A stretch of DNA of 8,988 nucleotides from Betaproteobacteria bacterium (GCA_947448675.1 CANFOR010000113.1:1-8988), one strand, 5' to 3'; positions 1 through 6,145 are shown, numbered from the stretch's first letter. A program made the numbers and translations. The notes: generated from the sequence alone by a model not told the origin.

Positions 1-619
1 CAAACACGCCCACCGTGAGCACGCCGGGCCATTGGCTCACTTCCATCTCAAAACCCAGCGGGTCGGTGATCTGCAAACCGCGCACGTCCAAAATGTGCTG
101 GCCGTTGTCGGTCACCAAAGGCTTGCCGTCTTGGAGCCGCAGCGTGGCAGCGCCACCCAGGGCCGCAAACTGGCGCTGCAAGCGCCGCGTGGCCATGGGG
201 ATCACCTCGACCGGCAGGGGGAAAGCGCCCAGGCTTGCGACCAATTTAGAAGCATCGGCAATGCAGACAAACTGCTTCGATTGCGCGGCCACGATCTTCT
301 CGCGCGTCAGCGCTGCGCCACCGCCTTTGACCATGTAGCCCTGGCCGTCGATCTCGTCTGCGCCGTCGATGTAGACCGCCAGCTCATCCACCTCGTTGCT
401 GTCAAACACCGCAATTCCCAGGGCCGTTAAACGCGCGGTCGAGGCTACCGAGCTCGACACCGCGCCGCGGATGCGGCCCTTGATGCTGGCCAGCGCATCG
501 ATGAATTTGTTGACCGTGGAGCCAGTGCCCACGCCAACGATGGAGCCCTCCACCACATAGTGCAAAGCGGCTTGGCCGACCAGGGTTTTAAGTTCGTCTT
601 GGCTGAGTGCGTGTGTCAT
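1..619 (-). CDS. rpiA: Ribose-5-phosphate isomerase A, 3' end outside window
   Basis: Interconverts ribose-5-phosphate and ribulose-5-phosphate in the cytosolic non-oxidative pentose phosphate pathway, supplying ribose for PRPP. I translated this strand by hand: 206 codons are open from ATG at 619 to the window edge without a stop. The protein begins MTHALSQDEL. It shows the phosphate-binding loop GTGSTV (residues 31-36), DGADE (85-89) and KGGGAALTREK (98-108). D85, D88, K98 and E107 sit four positions after the E. coli active-site residues D81, D84, K94 and E103 (numbers from memory). The family is about 220 residues, so only some 15 are missing. No Shine-Dalgarno is visible before ATG. Instead a GATAAT hexamer on this strand ends 8 nt upstream, so the mRNA may be leaderless. 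Divergent from pyrD across 17 bp. Confidence 0.95.
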   Translation of the reverse strand, partial: MTHALSQDELKTLVGQAALHYVVEGSIVGVGTGSTVNKFIDALASIKGRIRGAVSSSVASTARLTALGIAVFDSNEVDELAVYIDGADEIDGQGYMVKGGGAALTREKIVAAQSKQFVCIADASKLVASLGAFPLPVEVIPMATRRLQRQFAALGGAATLRLQDGKPLVTDNGQHILDVRGLQITDPLGFEMEVSQWPGVLTVGVF

Positions 620-636
620 AGGGGACAATTATCGCT
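620..636. promoter_or_regulatory. 17-bp divergent rpiA/pyrD spacer: pyrD RBS and possible rpiA -10
   Basis: This is the whole gap between the rpiA and pyrD start codons. On the plus strand AGGGGA (620-625) is a good Shine-Dalgarno, 11 nt before the pyrD ATG. On the minus strand positions 633-628 read GATAAT, a near-consensus -10 hexamer placed 8 nt before the rpiA ATG. No convincing -35 lies 16-18 bp further upstream inside pyrD, so the promoter reading is weak. Any pyrD promoter must lie inside the rpiA coding region. The ribosome-site call is firm; the promoter call is inference. Confidence 0.4.
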
Positions 637-1737
637 ATGTCGCTCCTACCCTATGCCCTCGCCCGCCCCTTTTTGTTTGGCCTCGACCCCGAGGCCGCCC
701 ACGACCTGACCATGGCCGCGCTGGCCCGCAGCCAGGGCACGCCCCTGGCCTGGGCCTACTGCGCCCCGCGCGTGGCCGACCCGGTGCAGGTGGCGGGCCT
801 GAACTTCCCTAACCGCATTGGCCTGGCCGCTGGCCTGGACAAAAACGCCCGCTGCATCGACGCCCTGGGCAGCATGGGTTTTGGCTTTGTCGAGGTGGGC
901 ACTGTGACCCCACTCGCGCAAAGTGGCAACCCCAAGCCGCGCATGTTCCGCCTGCCGCAAGCCCAGGCCCTCATCAACCGTTTGGGCTTTAACAACGAAG
1001 GTTTAGCGGCCTTTGTGGCGAACGTCAAAAGCTCTCGTTTTTATAGCGCTCCACGCACAGCTGGCGGGCCTTTGCGCCTGGTTTTGGGTTTGAATATTGG
1101 CAAAAATGCGGCCACACCCATCGACAATGCAGTGAGCGACTACCTCACTTGCCTGAGCGGCGTCTACCCCTATGCCGACTACATCACCGTCAACATCTCC
1201 AGCCCCAACACGCAGAACCTGCGCAGCCTGCAAAGCGACGCTGCGCTCGACGCCTTGCTCGAAGCCCTGGAGCGCCGCCGCGCCGAGCTGGCCACCGAGC
1301 ACGGCGCGCACAAACCCATCTTCATCAAAATCGCACCCGACCTGGACGACGCGCAAATAGACGTGATCGCCGCCACGCTCAAACGCTACGGCACCGACGC
1401 CAGTGGCCAGCCCAACCAGCGCTTTGGTGTGATCGCCACCAACACCACGCTGGGCCGCGCCGCCGTGCAGGGCCTACCCCACGCGGGCGAGGCCGGTGGC
1501 CTGAGCGGCGCGCCGGTGCTAGAGGCCAGCAACGGCGTGATCAGCGCGCTGCGCAACGCCCTCGGCCAGGGCTTTCCGATCATTGGCGTGGGCGGCGTGA
1601 TGGGCGCGCAAGACGCGGTGAGCAAGCTGCGCGCCGGGGCCGACCTGGTGCAGATCTACACCGGCCTGATCTACCAAGGCCCGGCCTTGGTGGGGCAGGC
1701 GGCGCGGGCACTGCAGCAGGCGGCGGCTAGCCGGTAA
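637..1737 (+). CDS. pyrD: Dihydroorotate dehydrogenase (quinone), class 2
   Basis: Oxidises dihydroorotate to orotate, the fourth step of pyrimidine synthesis, using FMN and passing electrons to membrane quinone. The 366-residue product starts with the membrane-associating class 2 N-terminus (PYALARPFLFGLDPEAAHDL, 5-24). It carries AAGLDKN (64-70, FMN site), NRLGFNN (114-120), NISSPNT (186-192) with S189 as the expected catalytic serine of class 2, KIAPDL (231-236), GGLSGAP (287-293), IGVGGV (316-321) and QIYTGLIYQGP (339-349). The start is set by AGGGGA upstream and the conserved N-terminus. It is about 30 residues longer than E. coli PyrD (336). By remembered alignment, about 11 extra residues lie near 131-145 and about 9 near 252-262. 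The first insert is coded by a locally AT-rich patch. The 3' end overlaps the convergent peroxidase gene by 11 bp. Confidence 0.96.
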   Translation: MSLLPYALARPFLFGLDPEAAHDLTMAALARSQGTPLAWAYCAPRVADPVQVAGLNFPNRIGLAAGLDKNARCIDALGSMGFGFVEVGTVTPLAQSGNPKPRMFRLPQAQALINRLGFNNEGLAAFVANVKSSRFYSAPRTAGGPLRLVLGLNIGKNAATPIDNAVSDYLTCLSGVYPYADYITVNISSPNTQNLRSLQSDAALDALLEALERRRAELATEHGAHKPIFIKIAPDLDDAQIDVIAATLKRYGTDASGQPNQRFGVIATNTTLGRAAVQGLPHAGEAGGLSGAPVLEASNGVISALRNALGQGFPIIGVGGVMGAQDAVSKLRAGADLVQIYTGLIYQGPALVGQAARALQQAAASR

Positions 1738-3433
1738 TGGGCAAACCGGTATAGGCCAATAGCTTGGCCATGGTGGCCGGGCCCGTGCCGCCCCAGATGG
1801 GTGACCAATCGGCTGGTGCAGCCCGCACAAACGACTCATCGTCTGCATCTAGCAGGCCATAAAACACTTCGGCCACTATGCGCCCACCCACAGGGCCCAA
1901 CTGCGTGCCCGCACCCTGGTTGGGCACATTGCCAGGCTTGGCGCCCCCCGTGGCAGGTGGGTTGCCCAGCAGGTCGTCTTCGGTGAGGCTTTTACCCGCT
2001 GCTTTACGGGCCATCCACAACTCCACCAAGGGGCGCTGGGCTTCGGCCAAAATATAAAACCACAGCGGCGTGTCTTCATCAAACACGTGGCCCAGAACGT
2101 GCCCTTTGGCATCGGCCAGCTCGCAGATGGGTTTGTACAAGAAGGTCTTTGGCTTCGCCGGGTCTTCGATGCGAACCGAGAGGCATTCTTTGGGCAAACT
2201 GCAACCCAAGTCTTCCGCAAAAGCCTGCCCGCTTTGCACCTTGTAGCGGCTGCCCCGCAGCAGGTTGAGCAAGGCCAAAGAGGGCGGGCCCGATACCCCG
2301 GCGCCTGCGGGTACATCGTCAGGGCTGCCGATTTTGGGAGGCAAGTGCACCAAAGGGTCAACCATCTTGGTGTCGAGTTTGTAGGCGTACTGCAAACGCA
2401 CCCGGCCTTCACCACCTGAACCATCTTTCCCAACCACGACATTCGCCCCCACGTTTGAGGTAGCGCCGCAACCTGGCATGGGGTTGGCCAGTGGGAAGAA
2501 GCGCCCCCAATCATCGATCACATGGTTTTGGGGCAAGGGGTCAAAGCCGACCAAGCTGTTGGCGGCTTTGTCGGTGCCGTCAAAGATAAGACGCGCAAAG
2601 CCGTTGTTTTTACCCGGTTGACCGTTCATGCGGTAGCCAGTGCGCACCCCCGAGTGCCCAAAACGGTAGGCCGCCACCACAAACTCACGCGGCAGGTTGT
2701 AGCGTATGTCCTCGGTGTACCAGAGGTAAGCGTCTTCACCTTCTTGCCGCCACTGCGCGACAAAGGGCCCCAGCACATCGGCCGAGATGATGCGCGGCAA
2801 AAAGTCGTCTACCAAAATGCGCTGGTAGGCCCAGCGCACCTCGTTGCGCGCAGCTTTGAACAGGTCGCCGCCCGTCAATTTTTTGGTCACCTTGAGTTCT
2901 TGCGTCACGCGGTTGTGAAACTTGATAAACGTCTGCTGGATCTGGTTGACGATCGAGTTTTCATCGTTGCGCTTGTCGCCAATAATGGCGCGCCCATTGC
3001 TGGAGCGCAGCAAGTCCCAGGGCGTGTCGAGCGGCGTTTGGGGGCCCCGCCCACCAAGCAAAAGCGTTGCGCCATCGGCGTCGTACATATAGGGCTGGTC
3101 AGACGGCCCACCGCCGTACACGCAGTCCAAATCAAAGCGCGGCGAACGCAGATTGGTGGGCTCGTCGATGCTCCTGGGGTCTAGCGACGAGGTGGTGTCA
3201 AAGGTAATGTCGTGGTCTACAAATTGCCCGAAATACGTGTACCCGGCGGGTACATAAAGGTTTTCTTCGGTATCTGGCCCGTCGCCAAGATCCTCTAGCG
3301 GACCATCCATGCCGCTGGCCAAAATAGCCAAATCGTGCATGTCGTAGCCCACGCTGCGTAGGTCTTTGAGTTCGGTAAAGAGCTGCTCACGTTTGCCCAC
3401 CTCGCCGTGGCCGCCCAAAAGATTGTTGCTCAT
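1727..3433 (-). CDS. Animal-type heme peroxidase, no signal peptide
   Basis: Peroxidase of the myeloperoxidase/peroxinectin superfamily (An_peroxidase), 568 residues from the chosen start. Such enzymes use H2O2 to oxidise halides or organic substrates; the natural substrate of bacterial members is mostly unknown. Visible: GQFVDHD (69-75) with distal H74, Q70 and a calcium-ligand candidate D75; RFDLDCVYG (99-107), matching the second calcium-loop position; GDKRNDE (152-158) with catalytic R155 and E158; HNR (173-175); YRFGHS (257-262) with proximal H260; and the C-terminal VGGRIVAEV block (515-523). D73 and E158 match the two residues that ester-link heme in myeloperoxidase. The next residue is Asn, not the sulfonium Met. 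ATG at 3433 is preferred because AAAGGA lies 5 nt before it; the ATG at 3439 touches that site. No N-terminal hydrophobic segment is seen, so a cytosolic location is inferred. Monocistronic and convergent with pyrD. Confidence 0.93.
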   Translation of the reverse strand: MSNNLLGGHGEVGKREQLFTELKDLRSVGYDMHDLAILASGMDGPLEDLGDGPDTEENLYVPAGYTYFGQFVDHDITFDTTSSLDPRSIDEPTNLRSPRFDLDCVYGGGPSDQPYMYDADGATLLLGGRGPQTPLDTPWDLLRSSNGRAIIGDKRNDENSIVNQIQQTFIKFHNRVTQELKVTKKLTGGDLFKAARNEVRWAYQRILVDDFLPRIISADVLGPFVAQWRQEGEDAYLWYTEDIRYNLPREFVVAAYRFGHSGVRTGYRMNGQPGKNNGFARLIFDGTDKAANSLVGFDPLPQNHVIDDWGRFFPLANPMPGCGATSNVGANVVVGKDGSGGEGRVRLQYAYKLDTKMVDPLVHLPPKIGSPDDVPAGAGVSGPPSLALLNLLRGSRYKVQSGQAFAEDLGCSLPKECLSVRIEDPAKPKTFLYKPICELADAKGHVLGHVFDEDTPLWFYILAEAQRPLVELWMARKAAGKSLTEDDLLGNPPATGGAKPGNVPNQGAGTQLGPVGGRIVAEVFYGLLDADDESFVRAAPADWSPIWGGTGPATMAKLLAYTGLPITG

Positions 3434-3438
3434 ATGCA

Positions 3439-3444
3439 TCCTTT
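3439..3444 (-). promoter_or_regulatory. Shine-Dalgarno deciding the peroxidase start
   Basis: AAAGGA on the minus strand lies 5 nt upstream of the ATG at 3433-3431 and directly abuts or overlaps the in-frame ATG at 3439-3437. The spacing favours the downstream codon, so the protein would begin MSNNLLGG rather than MHMSNNLLGG. Confidence 0.6.
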
Positions 3445-3670
3445 CAGATCAAAAAAAGCCATTGCTGAACCATGCCCAAATCACTTGAGCCCACGCAATT
3501 TATGCCTCTGGCGCGCCTTTGTCCATCCTCACAATTGATGGCCTCCGGCCCAGTGCAGGCAAGCGCGCAGCCAAGGCCGTTGCCAAAGCCGTAGCCCAGT
3601 GCCAATTCATGGGAAAATGCGCCATTGCCCGTGCGATCGTGCGCAGGCCCACCTTGGTTCTTCACAATTT

Positions 3671-4552
3671 ATGTCGCCTAACCTGCACCCCATGCTCAAT
3701 GTGGCCATCAAGGCCGCGCGCGCCGCTGGCGCCATCATCAACCGCGCCGCGCTCGACATCGAGTCGGTGCGCATCAACCAAAAGCAGGTGAACGACTACG
3801 TCACCGAGGTCGACCTCGCCAGCGAGCAAGCCATCATCGAGACCCTGCTCACCGCCTACCCCGGCCACGGCATTTGGGCCGAAGAGTCGGGCAACACGCA
3901 TGGCGCCCAAGACTCCAACTACGTCTGGATCATCGACCCGCTCGACGGCACCACCAACTTCATCCACGGCTTCCCGGTCTACTGCGTCAGCATAGCCCTG
4001 GCCGAACGCAAAACCAACGGCTGGCAAATGGAGCAGGCCGTGGTCTACGACCCCACCCGCAACGACATTTTTTGCGCCACCCGGGGCCGCGGCGCCTTTA
4101 TGAACGACCGCCGCGTGCGCGTGTCCAAACGCATCCGCTTGGCCGACTGCCTGGTGTCCACCGGCTTCCCCTTCCGCCCGGGCGACGACCTGCAGCAATA
4201 CCTGTCCATGTTCAGCGACATCATGCAACGCACCGCCGCCGTGCGCCGCCCCGGCGCAGCCGCGCTCGACCTGGCCTACGTGGCCGCCGGTTTTAGCGAT
4301 GGCTTTTTTGAAAGCGGCCTGTCCCCCTGGGACGTGGCCGCAGGCTCGCTCTTGGTGCAAGAAGCCGGTGGCCTGGTGGGCAACTACAGCGGCGAGGCCG
4401 ACTTTTTAGAGCAACGCGAATGCGTAGCCGCCAGCCCCAAAATCTACAGCCTGCTGGTCAACCAGCTCGGCAAATACTCCAAATTTGCACCTGCAGGCGA
4501 GAAAGCGGGGCTGCGCCAGAGTTTGCGTTTACCGGGCAAGGCGCAGGAGTAA
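3671..4552 (+). CDS. suhB: Inositol monophosphatase family protein, SuhB-like
   Basis: Mg2+-dependent, Li+-sensitive-type sugar phosphatase. E. coli SuhB dephosphorylates inositol-1-phosphate and also joins the NusA/NusG antitermination complex on rRNA operons; whether the second role holds here cannot be seen. 293 residues. Motifs: WAEESG (69-74) with metal ligand E71 or E72, WIIDPLDGTTNFIHG (86-100) with D89, D92, G93 and T94, and WDVAAG (220-225) with D221. These are the three metal and phosphate signatures of the family. The frame is open further upstream, to an ATG at 3599+, but that stretch is not family-like. MSPNLHPMLNVAIKAARAAG matches the usual N-terminus, so ATG 3671 is chosen; no strong Shine-Dalgarno supports it, and ATG 3692 is an alternative. 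About 25 residues extend beyond the usual C-terminus (E. coli 267 residues). Confidence 0.93.
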   Translation: MSPNLHPMLNVAIKAARAAGAIINRAALDIESVRINQKQVNDYVTEVDLASEQAIIETLLTAYPGHGIWAEESGNTHGAQDSNYVWIIDPLDGTTNFIHGFPVYCVSIALAERKTNGWQMEQAVVYDPTRNDIFCATRGRGAFMNDRRVRVSKRIRLADCLVSTGFPFRPGDDLQQYLSMFSDIMQRTAAVRRPGAAALDLAYVAAGFSDGFFESGLSPWDVAAGSLLVQEAGGLVGNYSGEADFLEQRECVAASPKIYSLLVNQLGKYSKFAPAGEKAGLRQSLRLPGKAQE

Positions 4553-4563
4553 AAAAGCTTGGA

Positions 4564-4621
4564 ACGCGCTCTGCGCGTGCGTACGCAGCTATTGAATTTA
4601 TAGCGATTGGAGCTGCTTACG
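4564..4621. repeat. Compound inverted repeats downstream of suhB
   Basis: Two adjacent structures follow the suhB stop by 11 bp. The first is a perfect hairpin ACGCGC-TCT-GCGCGT (4564-4578). The second has arms CGTACGCAGCT (4580-4590) and AGCTGCTTACG (4611-4621), matching at 10 of 11 positions around an AT-rich core that itself contains GCTAT/ATAGC (4588-4592 and 4600-4604). No T-tract follows on the plus strand, so a canonical intrinsic terminator is not supported, although the RNA could still fold. The AT-rich ATAGC/AGCTGC core resembles short palindromic repeats that I recall between genes in Comamonadaceae. That assignment is from memory. Confidence 0.55.
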
Positions 4622-4807
4622 AATGCGTGCGTGAGCCACAAACGCTGTTGTAGTTTGCGCGGTATAGTGCTCCCATCTGCGGACTTTGCCGCTATCTTTA
4701 ATGAAGCAATCAACCTAAGCGGGGTATGCGCAAATGCTGGTTTTTGTGGGCCAAGTGTCGGTTTTATATTGCAGTGCTCTGCGGTATACATTTTCGCTAG
4801 GCAATTC

Positions 4808-5638
4808 ATGTGTATCGCACAACTAATCCAATCGGTTCCTGACGTAATCTGGTCAGGAATAATCGCGTCCTTCCTTACACTTAGCGGCGTCCTGATTTCA
4901 AACCGAAGCAACACAACGCGGCTAAATACACAACTCACACATGACCGCGAAGAGAAAATAAAAGAACGAACGCTAAGTCTGCGTCGTGAGGTGTACCTGA
5001 AAGCCGCTGAAGAACTTGTCAAACTCAATGCTTATCTTGCGTCATTGCCTCAGCAAGACATTGCGAAAGGCAATCTAGGGGAAGGATTTGTCGGCTTTCA
5101 AACTGCATCAGCCAGGCTACAACTTGTAGCTGAGCCCCAAACCACTCTTTTAGCGATGCGACTGTCAGGAACCTATGGTGAGCTGCTCTTAGAACTCACG
5201 CCCCGCCTCATGGTCTTAGGCGAAGCTAAATCAGACATCCAAATCGCTGACGACCTGTATACCAAAGCAAACAACGAAGTGCAGCGGATTCTCTCAGCGA
5301 TGACCCAGCAGAACGAATCCGGAAAGCCCGGCCAACAGGCCTTTGATGCGCTTCAACGCAGTTTTCAGTTCAGCCAAGAACAAGCGTCCCAGTTTGCCGC
5401 AAATCGTTCGGCTGGCTGGGCGTCATTCAACAGAGGCAACATCGCCTTCATGCGTCATCTTTTCTCACGTTTACGCGAAATTGCGCCACAGCAAATGAAA
5501 CTGATGGTAGAAATCCGTCGCGCCCTCTCGCTTATAGGCGATCTATCCAAAGTCGAGGAAGAAATGCAAAAGCAGCTTGACCGCATGACGGAAAAATTGA
5601 CGCAATTCCTTCAGTCAATGGAGTCAAAAATTGCCTGA
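4808..5638 (+). CDS. Hypothetical protein, one N-terminal membrane segment, helical cytosolic domain
   Basis: I do not recognise a functional family; I have a vague memory of similar uncharacterised proteins in other proteobacteria. 276 residues from ATG 4808. Residues about 11-31 (VPDVIWSGIIASFLTLSGVLI, starting at V10) form one hydrophobic span followed by the basic NRSNTTR, which suggests a cytosolic C-terminus. The rest is charged and helix-rich with no Cys after residue 2: an Arg/Glu-rich stretch at 44-72 (THDREEKIKERTLSLRREVY), a conserved-looking SDIQIADDLYTKANNEV (142-158), and a heptad-like tail (248-276). The frame is open back to 4607, but that part is Cys-rich with non-protein-like wording. 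ATG 4808 has TAGG 6 nt upstream and starts just before the membrane span. Its composition is visibly AT-richer than suhB or mutS, suggesting transfer. Nothing nearby indicates a partner. Confidence 0.75.
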   Translation: MCIAQLIQSVPDVIWSGIIASFLTLSGVLISNRSNTTRLNTQLTHDREEKIKERTLSLRREVYLKAAEELVKLNAYLASLPQQDIAKGNLGEGFVGFQTASARLQLVAEPQTTLLAMRLSGTYGELLLELTPRLMVLGEAKSDIQIADDLYTKANNEVQRILSAMTQQNESGKPGQQAFDALQRSFQFSQEQASQFAANRSAGWASFNRGNIAFMRHLFSRLREIAPQQMKLMVEIRRALSLIGDLSKVEEEMQKQLDRMTEKLTQFLQSMESKIA

Positions 5639-5988
5639 CGGTCGTATACGGACTCCACCTCAACGGCAAGAGACTGATTGATATTTTGGCTGTTGGGGAA
5701 GCGCCTGCAGCCGTATATCCGGCATCTAAAGTGGGATCATGAATGTCCCGTGCCGACATGGAATCTGCGCCACCGATGCGCCAGTCGCTACAAGCGGCTG
5801 CGAGTGAGCCGGAAGGGTTATCGGCGTCTGTCGGTGTGGACTTAAAGTTGAAGTTGGGCACAGGCTATAGTCACCTACAACTTGCGCGACTTTGCACCTG
5901 CAAAAAGCTTTGGTATTTTGGTGCTCAACACTGAGCAAACTTTGCGCTGCTTTCCATTGCGCAAGCTCGACTTGAAAGGAAACACGCC
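5639..5988. other. 350-bp stretch without a convincing gene
   Basis: Short open frames occur on both strands, but none has a good ribosome site plus recognisable protein content. One plus-strand frame (5581-5742) stays open across the end of the preceding gene and would encode a tail reading YGLHLNGKRLIDILAVGEAP, ending in TGA at 5740-5742. It has no start codon and could be a gene remnant or chance. The right-hand 75 bp hold a cluster of small palindromes, listed separately. No tRNA, terminator or insertion-sequence end was seen. Confidence 0.5.
5891..5964. promoter_or_regulatory. Cluster of small palindromes, operator-like
   Basis: Three inverted repeats lie within 74 bp. They are TTTGCA-CC-TGCAAA (5891-5904), TGCTCA-ACAC-TGAGCA (5922-5937) and the perfect 8-bp palindrome TTGCGCAA (5957-5964), the last also preceded by TTGCGC at 5942-5947. 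TTGCGC occurs again at 5882-5887. They end 24 bp before the start of the antitoxin-like remnant at 5989. Ribbon-helix-helix antitoxins commonly bind short palindromes in their own promoter, so an autoregulatory operator is a reasonable inference. A TATAGT hexamer (5866-5871) could be a -10, but no -35 at proper spacing was found. Confidence 0.35.
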
Positions 5989-6078
5989 ATGAGCAGCTAC
6001 GCCCTTCGCTTACCTGAGCCACTCAAGCAAGCCTCCAAACGCATTGCAGCGGCAGACGGCATTGGGACTGCGAGCTGA
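5989..6078 (+). pseudogene. Remnant of a ribbon-helix-helix antitoxin-like gene
   Basis: A 29-codon ORF with a strong ribosome site (AAAGGA, 8 nt spacing) starts MSSYALRLPEPLKQASKRIA. This matches, from memory, the first strand and helix of HicB/RHH-type antitoxins (pattern MSSYxLRLPxxLxxxAxxxA). Intact relatives continue through a second helix (…SxNQFxxxAxAEK) and run to about 70-90 residues. Here the reading stops at a TGA after residue 29. In the next frame the codons from 6060 read ALGLRAEYDLSKLKSRENLC, which could be the displaced C-terminal part, so an internal deletion with frameshift is suggested. No toxin gene follows. An intact small protein of 29 residues cannot be excluded. Confidence 0.45.
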
Positions 6079-6129
6079 ATACGATCTTTCTAAACTCAAG
6101 TCCCGCGAAAACCTCTGCGCATTCCAGCT

Positions 6130-6136
6130 AAAGGAG
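6130..6136 (+). promoter_or_regulatory. Shine-Dalgarno deciding the VOC gene start
   Basis: AAAGGAG is an almost full anti-16S match. Two in-frame ATGs follow at 6140 (3 nt spacing) and 6146 (9 nt spacing); the latter has the workable distance. Confidence 0.6.
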
Positions 6137-6145
6137 CCTATGACT

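Noticed and set aside
2522..3184. Long plus-strand ORF antisense to the peroxidase
   Set aside because: It mirrors the peroxidase codons, has no recognisable domain, and the peroxidase motifs on the other strand are unambiguous.
3500..3625. Minus-strand 41-codon ORF (MAHFPMNWHW…) upstream of the peroxidase gene
   Set aside because: No ribosome site, no recognised family, and two other minus-strand frames are also open there. A faint resemblance to the N-terminus of TrmJ, often a neighbour of suhB, was too weak to keep.
3519..3670. Plus-strand frame from TTG 3519 encoding a cationic, Ala/Lys-rich segment
   Set aside because: The start would be TTG without Shine-Dalgarno and the frame runs out of register into suhB; it looks like chance in GC-rich DNA.
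3662..4360. 232-codon minus-strand ORF opposite suhB
   Set aside because: A Gly/Ala/Val-rich shadow typical of the antisense frame of a GC-rich gene; suhB is clearly the real gene.
4551..4578. Intrinsic terminator for suhB
   Set aside because: The GC hairpin is perfect but no T-tract follows it on the plus strand, and the A-run before it is 7 nt from the stem, so it is not canonical in either direction.
4607..4807. N-terminal extension of the unknown membrane protein back to ATG 4607
   Set aside because: The added 67 residues are Cys-rich and irregular, begin inside the inverted repeat, and lie before a better start next to the membrane span.
4643..4807. Integron attC site or cassette structure upstream of the unknown gene
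   Set aside because: No paired RYYYAAC/GTTRRRY core sites of the required layout were found.
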